NCBI RefSeq assembly: GCF_963576615.1
Contig: NC_088708.1
Span: 49,525,196 to 49,589,195 of the forward strand
Reading direction: 5' to 3'
DNA: 64,000 nucleotides
From: Watersipora subatra
Lineage: Eukaryota; Bryozoa; Gymnolaemata; Cheilostomatida; Watersiporidae
Every line of letters starts with the position of its first letter. The stretch's first letter is position 1. Below the pieces are notes generated by a model. That model was given only the letters and a program-made list of their open reading frames with translations. It ran no database searches and was not told the origin of the DNA. Made by a program: the position numbers and the translations under genes. Below, one piece after another: positions 12,401 to 21,283 of the stretch.

Positions 12401-15400
12401 TTACTGTAGTTTTATGTGAGCGTACTTGCAGTGAACGTTATGCTAAAACATCTGCATGCTCCTACAGTCACCTGCAGGTATCTGCAGTGACCTGCAGACA
12501 CTTGTACAGACCTGCAGACACCTGCAGACATATGCAGACACCTGCAGACACTGGAGCTTTTGTAATTACTTTTTGGTTTAATTTTGTAAGCAAATGAATA
12601 ATCATAATCCTAAAGCATCTCCATTGAAAACACAATTTTGACCGGCAGCAGCTTGCTTTTGATCAGCAATTTTAGCAAACATAATATTAAAAATTATTAC
12701 ATTTTGTGACAAATATAACCAAAATTCGGTTGTATGTGACTACTAACTATTACTAATCTAATTGTCACAAGCAATTATCAGATAATAATAAAGAAACAAG
12801 GTGTGAATTTCTATACATTTTGAGTCGCTTCTCCATAAAATATAACTGAGAAAATAAAATGTTAGTAAGAAATTCACAGCTTACTAGTTTTATATGCTGT
12901 TATGATAAATATTGAGACAACTGATTGTTATTAAAACTTAATGCAATATTCAATAGTTATGCTAATAACAAAAGTTAAAGTTAAATATTCACTTGTTTGT
13001 CATTTCAAACAGTTATACAAAGTCTTTCACACAAGTACATGTAGTCTTACTAAGCAAACTGTAGGAAACACTGATGTGAAAAAGATATAATGTTAGATAT
13101 AATATATAATATAAAATATATATAATATAAAGAGCTACCTTATTTATAAAAGAACAGTTTTGTGAATGAGAAACTAACTTCACACTCGTAAGAAAAAATG
13201 TACCTACTTATTGCATAAGAAAAATGTCGTAAAGATTCAACTAATTATTCATTCAAAAGAAAAAATAATTTCATAATTCATAAGACATTAACCACTGAAT
13301 CACAAATGACGCATGATGGTTGTTTATGATTCATAATGATAAGTGGTCATGATGAAGAACTCATGTTTGTAACTTCTATAATAACTAACATGATCATAGA
13401 AAGCTGAGTATAAGCTTTACTACAGCTTTACTGAAGCTGATGTAGATTTCACACTGACATAATGATATTAGAGAAGAGTTGGTCTAGTAATCTGCATAAC
13501 TATTAGGATTCTTTTCAGATTGTGGTACCAGCAAAAGACCAAAATGACTCCCTTATTCATTACCTATAAGGTTTTGACATGATAAAACTTATCAATCTAT
13601 TTCACTAATATTAGCCTACTACAGTCATGTGAAAATAATTTCAGAAGTACATACAGACTTGAGCCGTCGAGTATTCACATTAAGTTCACTTAATGCTAGG
13701 CTGTTGGCAGCAGAGATGAACTCTGGAGGAGATTCGCTGTCATACGACAGAGCTGTCTTTGAAAGAACGCCTGTAAAAAGTTATCAATTGTTTCGACTTG
13801 ATGCAATTGCTATTTTCATATGTTATATATGATATATGATACATACCGGAATGTGATATATGATACATACCAGTATATTATGTATGATACTTACTGGCAT
13901 ATGATGTATGATACATACTGGCATATGATAAATGATACATACCAGTATATGATGTATGGTATTGTAAAAGACTCAACCCTCTCCCTTACTCTCCACAAGA
14001 CAAGCAAAGCAAATAAACACACCGAATGTTTAATCATCCGAATATATATATTTCACCACAAGTATGTATAGACACATGAAGTCATATTAAAAAAACAAGT
14101 GAACGTTTATGCAGAGAGTGCGCGCATAATGAGTCTGCCTAAATGATGTTAATTCATTCCTTTTACATTGATCTCCTTGTCATAGGCTCCACCCCTTTAC
14201 TATCTTCTCTCCCGATCTCTGCCTTTGCTCTCTCGGCTTACCTAGTCGGATCACGGGCGAATGAGTTTTCTGATGTAATAGAGAGACTCAGCTCGGCTAT
14301 GCTGGTGCTTGTAGGGTTGGCTGTGCCAGCCCTGATCCTGACGCTCTGTCATAACACTTTCCTCCTCGGTTGAGGCCCTAGGGGCTGTCCACTCAACGCT
14401 GAGAGGCAAGAGTAGCTGTGACCAGAGCTGGTGCTGTCTGACATCAAACTCGAGTCGCTTTACCTTGGTCTTGGTGAACGTGTGGTCCTCTCCTTGCAGG
14501 CACCAGGCCCGTATCAGCCGGCTCGTCCTTAGAGCCATCGCTTGCCAGTAGCGGTAATCTTCCATTATTAGTATCAGCGGCTATCTTCCTCTCCTCCTGT
14601 CGGCTTTACAAAGATTCATCAGCGGTCGGTGCACCGAGGAGGTGAGTCAGCCTCTCTCATTCTGGGATTTCACCTGAGTCGGAGGGTCTACAGCTCGACT
14701 CCTATGTGGCTCTGGTGGGGAAACTCTTGACGAGCTGAGCAGGTCTTTTCCTCGGTGACAGGCTGTTAGCTCTAAGCTCAGGGAATCAGGCAGGCTTGGT
14801 CGTGTCACAGCAGCTCAGGTCCTCCAAGTCGGGTTGGGCCCTGGCGCCTCCTTAACTGGCTGCTCCTTCCTCCGGGTCGTCATACTCATGACAGCTAGCT
14901 GAGCCACCAGTTCTTTAAAGAGGTGGTTGTCCACAGTCACTGTCAAAGTGCACGATCGCATTTCAAGGTCAGCTGACTACCCTCTGAACCGCAAAACTTG
15001 TCTCCAGCAAGAACGGTCAACCAAGTATATTACATCGCCACATCCGGCGCCCTCACACGTTTTCCTGTATGCCATGAGCTGATCCCACGAGATGTGCTGA
15101 TACCAGCAAGAGCAGACGTAAACAATGTTAATGCTGCATTAAGTGCTGCTGGTTCCTACGGGCACGCATAGTCACACCACACAGGCCGCATGGGCTAGAT
15201 TTCTCCAACGCCTCACCCAACTGCTGTTCTTCTCCTTTTATTCAGGAGCCAGCCCCAATCTCCTGGTGCATACAGCAGAGGCTCCTCTTGGTCTCCCTGC
15301 AAGATGGCTATTTGCTCCTCTTGGAGGGCCGTGTGTACCTCTTCCAGCCTCTTTAACATCTTCACCACTATTAGTGCAAAAGTTGGGCCTTGATATGTAG

Positions 15401-18400
15401 TGGGCTAAACTCCAGCTAATCAGGTAGCCACAATTCCTGTTCGAGTGTCAGCAGCTTGGCCATTGTTCCAGTGGCCAAGTATAGTGTGCCTCAATACGCT
15501 CTAATCAGTTGAGGGAGCTACCTGTCCTACTTCTGACCTTGGGTCAACAGTAGTGCTCGCAGAGAGTCGCCCAGCTGTATGTTGTTGTGTTCAACAACAC
15601 CGTTGGCTGGGGGGTGGTAGGGCATGATGTGAGTCTTCTCCACCCGCCAGAAGCGGCACAGCCTGGTCATCAGCTGACTCACAAACTGTGCTCTCTGGTC
15701 AGCGTGGAACTGCTTTGGTAAGCCCATGTAGCAAAACACCTGTTCATCCGATACTCACTACTATTGAAGCTCTGGCCTCTGGGAGAGCTAGAGCACACTA
15801 CCATCTCGTAAAGTGATTTGTGGGTACCAGGATCCACTTGTTCTCTCGCGTAGTCTCTGAAATGAGTCCTACCAGGTCCACGGCTACCTTCTGCTAGGGG
15901 TGCCTGGCATAGAGTCTATACCTGCTGATGGCCGTCTTGGTACCACTGTGCTTTGCCTCCTGTCAGATTTCACAGCTCTTGATCAGTCTTCTTACTGTGG
16001 CTGTTATCTCTGGCCAGTACCAAGTCAGTCTCAGTAAGCTGATGGTCTTACCCACCCTAGACTGAACCAGGGTATGAGCCTTCCAGATGGTTGTTTCTCT
16101 GATTGCCGGTGGACAGGCAAAGCATTATCATGGCTAGCCATGAGGGGAACTCTTCAGTACCCGGACGGATGGTACTGAGGAACTATCGAACTTTATGCAG
16201 TTCCCGGAGGGCTTGCTTCTCTAGCTTCAACTGCTTTCGGATCAGCTCCTCGACTCGTTCTTTGGCGTGTTACACGGTGACAACCAGCCCCTGCCATCGG
16301 CTTGCATCTGAGCCAGCTTTTTCTTGGCGTCTCTCTAAGTTGTTACCCGTACGGTGCAACAGAGTTACAGGGTAGCCTCGGTCTGTCCTGGGCTGACTCC
16401 CCCGGCTGCTATAACAGCGAATGAGCCCATTTGGCCAATCATCTCGCACGCTGTCTTGGTGACTCTTGGCACAGTGGACGGCCTTTTCTCAAGTTCCTCT
16501 GATGAGTACTGGTCTTCCATGGCAAGCTCTCTTTGGGTCAGTCTTTCGTTTTTCAGCTCGATGAGCTCACCGTGCTGACAGTCTTTGCAGGTCTGCCAGC
16601 TGAGCCCATCGGCGTTCTCATAATGGAAACCGACTCTGTGCTGCAGCATATACTGAAACTCGGCTAAGATGTTCAACCTTCTGGTCACCTGGTTGGATGG
16701 CTCCTTCCATCGACACAACCACTGCGGAGAGGCGTGGTCCGTACGCAGGAGAAACTGTCTGCTGTACAGGTAGGACCAAAAGTGCTTCATGGCCTTTAAC
16801 ACGATGAGCAGCTTCTTCAGGTCCCGCAGTAATTTCTCTTGGCCGGCATCAGTGTTTTGCTGAAAAAAGCTATTACCTTTTCAGTCCCCTCTTGCACTTG
16901 GAGAACACCGCATCTGCAGCCACTGGCATCCGCATCCAGGACATACGGCCGGCTCGAGTCTGGCTAGCCTAGTAAAGGGGTTGAGGAGAGATGTCCCTTT
17001 AGCTCATCGAAGGCTGTCTGCTCTGCCTTGCCTCACGTCCACTCTTCTTTCTTGCTCATCAGTAGGTGTAAAGGTTGTGCTATGGTGGCAAAGCTGGGAA
17101 CATACTGTCGTTAGTATCCTACGTTCCCAGGAAGACTTGCAGCTCCCAGGGTACCCTGGGGTTCACCCATTGACGGACTGTTTGGGTTTTTTCTAGGTCA
17201 GTAGCCACTCTTTCCAATCTCACCAGATAGATACCTAGACACTGAACTTGTGACTGGACCAGCTCACACTTAGAAGGCTTTGGTTTCAGGCCGGCTCCTC
17301 TCAGCCGCTGGAGCACCTCCTTCAGTTGTTACAAGTGGGTGTCGAAGTAGGGTGCAATGGCTATGGTGTCATTTAAGTAAAACAGTGGTCGTAAACTAGT
17401 TATTCCTAAATGCTATGGTTTATTATTTATCATAAAACCTGCAAAGAATATTTTAAATAAATTATTTTTTATACAAAAAAGTGTGCAACTAAAAATTCTT
17501 AACTTAGCGATGTTAGGATACAGTTTAAATGCCAAAATTACAGCTTGATATTTTTGTTAAATTTAACCACTAATGCTCATGCCACACACAAAGCCACTCG
17601 CAATGCCACAGGCAATATACAACATACTGCAACGCGTATGCGCCCGCGCACACACACACAAAAGTTAATAAATACATATTTTTATAGAACAACCAGAATT
17701 ATGGTGTTTGCAGGAAATTATCTGTAGTTATTTTACAGTAACTAATATAATCTACCACTATATGGCATAACTCTGATATAAAAATGATTCAAAGATGTGT
17801 TGACATCATCAATATCTCAGTTTTTTGAATGGCTTCAATCGCTGCCATATTACTTCCTTGATTAAAGTTTATTCTAGAATTTTTGTTTGGTTTGAACTAT
17901 CATTGCAAATGTATGACATTACCGATACTCTATAAATATTATGCAATAAATAAAGAAATATTTTACAGACACAAAAAATATGAAATATTTTATCTGAAAT
18001 TCTGTCATAAGAAAAACTTTTACTAGCCTAAATGATTTTGTAGTCATCATTTATAAACTTCCAGTTTTGATTTCCTGAAATAGTTTGTCACGCATATAAA
18101 ATAATATAATATATAAATATAAAATAATCTGGTATGATTGACTAGCTAGTCAGTCTTAAGTCTTTATAATAGAGAGCTCAGGTTAGCTAAGAGTCTAAAA
18201 TCTATAGGCTACCATGTTGAATACAGAAGGAGTGAACAGAATTTAGATATTCGTTCAAAGATGTGTTTCGTAGATAGCTCATTTACTAAAGTGAGATAGG
18301 TATCTTATACCACCCTACCTTAATCGAACCTTGCTAAATCAAATGCAATTGATTTTAATCCTTCTCTATCAATTTTAGAGCCATGACAAACCACCAACCA

Positions 18401-19300
18401 ATAAGTAAACGCAGCTCCACTGTTGAAGTGAGATACAAGGTAAACCTGGAGCTTGGTAGCGTCTAGATAAAGTCATGCTATGCACAAAGCTAGTATGTGT
18501 CTGATGCTATTTTGCTTCGCTGACTACGACATGACAATAGCAGCACCTCATATATTATGGGAATATAGTTTGCTTGGCATGCTCAAAAATATACTTTGTG
18601 TACTTTTTAGCGTTTGAAAAGAAAATCGGATCATGCCCAAAAAGTGCTATATTTTCTAAGTGAGTCATACTAGATTTTTATACTGTAGCACTGATCAGAG
18701 TCTTATCTATGCTATTCGTTGGGCCACCTACCTAAGCATAACAACAGTATGTATCAGAACATTTTCCCCCACATTATGTTCTACTAGTTGCTATTATAAT
18801 AGTAATGATGGAATGCGATACAACATTAATATGAAGTAAAAAGTTGAAGCTAAAGATTTATATGAGACATTATGATATTTTCACAAACAATAATATAAAC
18901 ATGCAATAAGGTAAGATGCTAAAGATCATTCAATATACCAGGTTAGCCTCAGAATCATTTATTCTGTTATTAGGAAGAATGAGACAAAACTGTCGCGCTA
19001 TACCACAAGTTTATGTAATGTAATGAAATAGGGTAGAATATGAGATAGATTGAGCACCAAAAGTTCACTAAAGAATCCTTAAAAAGATATCATACCCATT
19101 CTGTTAACGATGGCCAATAGCAGCTCCCGTAACAATCCAAAACTGATTGATCCATAATTGCGGGAGTCTTCCGTTTGACCTAATGAGAGGTCAATGAGTT
19201 CACCAAAGTTGAGCTTGATGACATCAATAGCAGGTATAACTGTTGCATCGCTCTTTCTTACACTTTTAATAGCAGATTTGCCAGAAAGTCGTTTAGACAT
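258..19300 (-). CDS. DUF4795 (QRICH2/C16orf96-like) protein, 5' part of the gene, 12 coding exons
   Basis: Multi-exon minus-strand gene. Coding exons in order: 19300-19096, 13770-13655, 12219-11932, 10190-10071, 8549-8398, 7637-7354, 6923-6831, 5091-4968, 3325-3230, 2085-1575, 1008-873 and 435-258. Splice phases agree at every junction, giving about 768 residues in the window with no stop. The 3' end lies beyond the left edge. Residues 27-68, with FGELIDLSLG and then a Gly-x-Ile-x-Phe stretch and a leucine-rich helix, resemble the N-terminus of QRICH2/C16orf96 proteins, which are ciliary or sperm-flagellar in vertebrates. The rest is charged, coiled-coil (SEINRLISDHLKQLNNKLD, then VTWDDLE) or low-complexity. 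The start is the ATG at 19300 in an AAAAATG context; an in-frame leader exists upstream. The family call rests on remembered motifs. The reading frame itself is well supported. Confidence 0.68.
873..1008 (-). CDS. DUF4795-like gene, exon K (donor uncertain)
   Basis: The acceptor is TTATTTATAG and the exon is in frame with exon J in phase 0. Two donors give the phase 1 that the next exon needs: TTGA|GTAGAC at 873, used here, or CAAG|GTGTTC at 954. If neither is used, the frame ends in a stop after LSRLHLP. It encodes a Ser/Arg/Gln-rich segment. Confidence 0.5.
1083..1330. repeat. Degenerate CTGTCTAACC-type simple repeat
   Basis: An irregular run of roughly 10-base words (ACCATCTAACCGTCT and similar) lies in the intron between exons J and K. 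It is too degenerate for an exact copy number. Confidence 0.7.
1575..2085 (-). CDS. DUF4795-like gene, exon J (large acidic exon)
   Basis: 511 bases, 170 codons after a split codon, ending in phase 0. The acceptor is CCTTTGCTAG and the donor CAG|GTAAGAATAAC is strong. The product is acidic, Gln/Glu/Ser-rich and probably disordered (ADSDSDQQEQFRYDEETSEN), with a Trp-Ser-Gly patch near the end. Confidence 0.7.
2557..3166. repeat. 20-bp minisatellite, about 30 copies
   Basis: A head-to-tail unit AGTTACTGACAAGTTATAGT occurs with point variants (GTGGC, ACCGA). A block of variants (accgac, accgat) recurs at about 2684-2715 and 2864-2895, implying a higher-order duplication. It sits in the intron just downstream of exon I. 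On the minus strand the unit holds TCAGTAACT or TCAGTAGTT, only a weak donor-like word. Confidence 0.9.
3230..3325 (-). CDS. DUF4795-like gene, exon I
   Basis: 31 codons plus partials. The acceptor is CCTTTAG and the donor AA|GTAAGTAC. It encodes a Ser/Ala-rich linker (HLTTQQSGLLISSSSHIPLT). Phases match exons H and J. A 20-bp minisatellite starts 63 bases past its donor. Confidence 0.65.
3395..3535 (-). mobile_element. tRNA-like SINE fragment
   Basis: On the minus strand the sequence reads like a tRNA-derived head: an A-box-like GGCTAAGTGGTGTGG and a B-box-like GAGTTCATATC about 45 bases later, then a tail matching the fragment at 11.4 kb (both contain a 'ccagatat' segment). It is not a plausible functional tRNA. 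Confidence 0.45.
4575..4645 (-). mobile_element. Terminal fragment of the 'CCCGGCATTGCCCGAG' dispersed element
   Basis: On the minus strand the sequence reads AGACTAGCTGTACTACCCGG followed by CATTGCCCGAG and an A-rich run. The same head occurs at 33.7 kb and 61.0 kb, each time ahead of a tRNA-like block, so this is a shortened copy of the same SINE-like family. A weaker relative lies near 11.8 kb. Confidence 0.5.
4968..5091 (-). CDS. DUF4795-like gene, exon H
   Basis: 40 codons with phase 1 in and phase 2 out. The acceptor is CTTATCAG and the donor CG|GTAAGTT is strong. It encodes REKMAAEKRRTSEINRLISD followed by a helix ending FVTWDDLE. The VTW-x-x-LE tail recalls segments of DUF4795 proteins. 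Confidence 0.7.
6752..6830. repeat. Short tandem array of splice donors after exon G
   Basis: On the minus strand GTAAGTACATG occurs three times and GTATGTACATG once, at spacings of 21, 18 and 18 bases, starting at the exon G donor. The exon G frame stays open through all copies (CKYMAIISKYMTISKYMT) and into about 20 further codons. Confidence 0.85.
6831..6923 (-). CDS. DUF4795-like gene, exon G
   Basis: 30 codons plus partial codons at each end. The acceptor is ATGACAG and the donor T|GTAAGTACATG. It encodes a coiled coil (LEAEKQKLLNEKKLNHLAQK). Its donor sequence is repeated three more times just downstream, in the same reading frame. Confidence 0.7.
7354..7637 (-). CDS. DUF4795-like gene, exon F with DKPV octapeptide repeats
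   Basis: The acceptor is AATTGCAG and the donor AAAG|GTATAA. It starts with a lysine-rich helix (KQIKKLEETLRAEKE) and then has about five copies of an 8-residue repeat of the form DKPV-x-P-x-S, encoded by a 24-bp tandem repeat at roughly 7375-7515. It ends KEATKSSK, phase 1. Confidence 0.72.
8015..8390. repeat. Loose repeats around ACATACCAGRCA
   Basis: The word CTGGTATGTAC (minus strand), which looks like a donor, recurs at irregular spacing downstream of exon E. The array is too diverged to define a unit. Confidence 0.4.
8398..8549 (-). CDS. DUF4795-like gene, exon E
   Basis: 50 codons plus two bases. The acceptor is CTTTCAG and the donor AA|GTATGT. It encodes a helical segment (DIETRLLMMETNMAEMIKAV). 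Phase 2 at its end is completed by the single leading base of the next exon. Confidence 0.7.
8956..9512. repeat. 33-bp minisatellite, about 17 copies
   Basis: The unit is CACATGTAACTGGTCACCAA plus CTATAGTAGAGCT, repeated with few differences in the intron between exons D and E. Open frames on both strands here come only from the repeat unit being a multiple of three. Confidence 0.93.
9535..9840. mobile_element. Dispersed repeat R1, copy 1
   Basis: A stretch of about 300 bases is strongly similar to 18495-18780, including shared words such as TTGGCATGCTCAAAAATATA and GTAGCACTGATCAGAGT. Two copies in one gene show an interspersed family. No coding potential or clear terminal repeats are visible. 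Confidence 0.75.
10071..10190 (-). CDS. DUF4795-like gene, exon D
   Basis: 40 codons, phase 0 to 0. The acceptor is ATTTATAG and the donor AAG|GTACTC. It encodes a short coiled coil (LTKRVEELEQVVATLSNS). Confidence 0.68.
10797..10884. repeat. 30-bp tandem repeat, about 3 copies
   Basis: The unit GATTGGTGGAAGTGTGGTAA plus GCTGTAATGT occurs three times in the intron between exons C and D. Confidence 0.85.
11340..11830. mobile_element. SINE-like remnant
   Basis: The minus strand of 11380-11515 has a tRNA-like block (GCTATGTGGTTTAATGGACT, then a GAGTTTGTACA B-box-like word) related to the block at 3.4 kb. At 11790-11822 a degraded version of the CGGGCAT head appears. Boundaries are approximate. 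Confidence 0.4.
11932..12219 (-). CDS. DUF4795-like gene, exon C
   Basis: 96 codons, phase 0 to 0. The acceptor is CTCACAG and the donor CAG|GTGCTA is weak. It encodes a charged segment (KTQKEKEMAQLKNELKLK) likely to be helical, then an acidic and Pro-rich tail ending PVPAQ. Confidence 0.65.
12255..12552. repeat. Two short tandem repeats (about 40 bp and 10-11 bp)
   Basis: At 12255-12385 a unit of about 40 bases (CAACTGCCAGTTCTCTGCTT and flanks) occurs about three times, just 5' of exon C. At 12475-12552 CCTGCAGACA is repeated about seven times. Confidence 0.75.
13050..13440. mobile_element. Dispersed repeat R2, copy 1
   Basis: This stretch is similar in order and words to 19590-19915 (for example ACTCGTAAGAAAAA, GATTCAACTAAT, GTGTTTGTAACTT against ATGTTTGTAACTT). 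It is an interspersed or segmental duplicate of unknown type. Confidence 0.6.
13655..13770 (-). CDS. DUF4795-like gene, exon B
   Basis: The acceptor is TTTTTACAG and the donor TCT|GTATGT. Only one of three frames is open (SKTALSYDSESPPEFISAAN), and it is the frame that the preceding exon requires. It ends in phase 0. The region is polar and serine-rich. Confidence 0.7.
13832..13965. repeat. Approx. 33-bp tandem repeat carrying donor-like words
   Basis: Five units of the type ATATGATGTATGATACATAC lie about 60 bases 5' of exon B. On the minus strand each carries CTGGTATGTATC or CCAGTAAGTATC, which match splice-donor consensus, although no exon was recognised next to them. Confidence 0.8.
15527..15739 (-). 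pseudogene. Ty3/gypsy integrase core fragment
   Basis: The longest clean piece of the integrase. GLPKQFHADQ contains the second catalytic Asp, and PYHPPANGVVEHNN contains the catalytic Glu. It is followed by the family tail LGDSLRALLL, and the frame then breaks. Confidence 0.85.
16365..16980 (-). pseudogene. Ty3/gypsy RNase H fragment
   Basis: It includes FLLRTDHASPQWL and NADGLSWQTCKDC, typical of the RNase H and connection regions of metazoan Ty3/gypsy pol, with frame breaks upstream. Confidence 0.8.
18495..18780. mobile_element. Dispersed repeat R1, copy 2
   Basis: Second copy of the repeat at 9535-9840, in the same orientation and about 80-85% similar by eye. It lies in the first intron of the DUF4795-like gene. 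Confidence 0.75.
19096..19300 (-). CDS. DUF4795-like gene, exon A (start exon)
   Basis: Residues 1-68 plus one base. The exon begins MSKRLSGKSAIKS and holds the family-like segment FGELIDLSLGQTED followed by SISFGLLRELLLAIVNRM. The donor is G|GTATGA in phase 1, which fits the next exon. The open frame extends 75 bases upstream to a TTG, so a longer N-terminus cannot be excluded. Confidence 0.7.
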
Positions 19301-19589
19301 TTTTCTCGATATTTGTTGCGGAAGCCATTCTACACGAATGGATGATGTCACACATAATTGTATAGAGTATAGCAAGGTTTGCTTTGGTAGACTATATTCT
19401 ATATCAGACGTCTACCATTCTGTTAAATAGAAACAGCTATGGGTGGACAAATTATAGTAAAAACTATACTGCGTAAAAATATTCTTCATGTTGAAATTGG
19501 CATATATACATATACATAATAGTATTTCATTTGGCCATTGTTGATTCTTTCAAAAAAAAGTATTCTCTGATGTCTTATTAACCATACTG

Positions 19590-19915
19590 CAGGAAATGCT
19601 GATGTAAAAAGACATATACATTTATATAAACAATGTTACTACTCTAATGACTTAAGACTTGTACTCTAAAGTCATTAGATTTGTCTAATGTCTAAATACA
19701 TTAGTTTTTACTACTCCATTTTTAAACAGTTCTGTGAAAGAGAGAATAACTTCAAACTCGTAAGAAAAAGATAAACCTACCCACTGCATGATTCAACTAA
19801 TCTTTCCTTCATAGAGTTAGTTTTCCTAGATGAGGCATGAGCCATTGAATAACAAACAGCACAACAAATGGTCATAACAAAGAACTCGTGTTTGTAACTT
19901 ATATCAGACGCTGTA
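19590..19915. mobile_element. Dispersed repeat R2, copy 2
   Basis: Counterpart of 13050-13440, same orientation, diverged. Confidence 0.6.
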
Positions 19916-20738
19916 AAGCTTATATTTAGCTTTTCATCACCCTGTTACCAAGTTTTTAGAGTTTTGATATGCATAATGACGTCACAGAGCAGTGAAAATG
20001 CTTCCATTTCTACCTTCGTTTGCAAGTGACAGAGTAACATCGAGCGCTTGCATATAATTATAAAAGCTGTCATATACGGTAAGTTAGGTAAACATAGACT
20101 ATATCTAGACTGAAACATGCCAAGAATATTCTCCTTAGCTGTCACAGAAAAAGAGAAGAGCTGCATGTAGTAGTTGCTTTAGGGGCTAGTGTTATAGTCT
20201 TAAGTTTATCTGCTTGGCAAGACTTCAATACATTGTCATCTATAAAGCCATTTCAGTAAAATTATAAAATCCCCCTCTGTTACCGACAATATGATTCTGC
20301 ACAGGCAACAACAGATTCCAATTGAATCATCCATTTGTAATCTCAATATATTGTAGTGACAAAATGTATCAACCAACAAAATAATACCAAAGAGAATGAC
20401 TAACAACAGGTTAACATGCGATAGCACAATTCAATTGCATGGAGGTGGACATACACGTACGTACAAGTACATTATGTATGCAAATTGCAGCATGCAGTTG
20501 CGTTACGAGTAGATATAAACAGTGAAGTTAATATGAAAGTGGGTAATTACATAAAATAAATATCAAGTGAATATGGATAATAGGCAAGCTTTAAACGTTG
20601 TGGATATCATGATACAAAGATGGTAAATAACAGAATGGATAAGAATACATGATCTCCTTAGGTACGCCGACAGTAAAGACATCGGCACCGCTGCAGGGCA
20701 TCATTCAGAACCCACAAAAGAAAATACAATATATGAAA

Positions 20739-20744
20739 TTTATT
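20739..20744 (-). terminator. Possible PTPN9 polyadenylation signal (AATAAA)
   Basis: AATAAA on the minus strand, about 320 bases past the PTPN9 stop, followed within 35 bases by a T/GT-rich stretch. AATAAA is common in AT-rich DNA, so this is tentative. Confidence 0.35.
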
Positions 20745-21062
20745 AAAAAAAACTGATAACATTCAATGATAAAAGCTAAAAGACTGAAACGATGAACATT
20801 ATATCAAAAATAAAGCGAGATAACTCCGATGAAATAACTCCGAGGAGACAGCTTCTAAGAGATAACTCTGAGGAGATAGCTTTCAGTAACACCAATGTTT
20901 TTCTTCGCATACCATATACATTTAAACGGAATAACATATGTCTAATGCCCCATGTGGAGATGACACACAGGAGAGATATTTTGTATACTAACTGCATGTT
21001 ATTGTGATATACTACTTCGACACATGGCAGTGATTACTAAAGATTTTACAAAATCTGCAACC

Positions 21063-21283
21063 TCAGAAATCATCCTGAAGAAGTTCGGGGATGTCGATAT
21101 CAGCGGGAAGACAACCCCTCTGCTGAGCGTACTGAAGGATCGCGATGTGACAGAATACATACTGATCAGGCATCTGAATTGCAAAGGCCCTCTGTGTGCG
21201 GATCAGTCTGACAACGGCCTTGATGTTCATCATCCCGGTATTGTCAAGGATGTACATACAAATGTCAGAGCAGATGAATGTAC
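21063..21283 (-). CDS. PTPN9: PTPN9 exon 14 (Q-loop and C-terminus)
   Basis: Residues 589-661 and the stop. It includes RTQRAFAIQMPDQYVF with Q-loop Gln625 and Gln629; the usual Thr after the first Gln is Met here. It ends IPELLQDDF. The acceptor is GGTTGCAG. Confidence 0.96.

Larger units (their letters stand above)
14110..17395 (-). mobile_element. Decayed Ty3/gypsy retroelement fragment (RT end, RNase H, integrase)
   Basis: A GC-rich island inside the first intron of the DUF4795-like gene. On the minus strand, in order: the end of reverse transcriptase (about 17390-17100, with the YxDD box altered to YLND), RNase H (about 16980-16560), a mutated integrase zinc-binding segment near 16060-15960 where one Cys codon is a stop, and the integrase core (15739-15527, with the Asp of HADQ and the Glu of NGVVEH). 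Frameshifts and stops break the frame throughout. The upstream half of the polyprotein and any LTRs were not seen, so this is a truncated, dead copy. Its base composition differs sharply from the AT-rich surroundings. Confidence 0.85.
19301..21062. other. Gap between PTPN9 3' end and the DUF4795-like start
   Basis: Both genes point left, so this 1.76 kb should hold the PTPN9 3' untranslated region and the promoter of the DUF4795-like gene. The dispersed repeat R2 copy 2 lies at 19590-19915. I see no clear core promoter motif. Confidence 0.5.
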
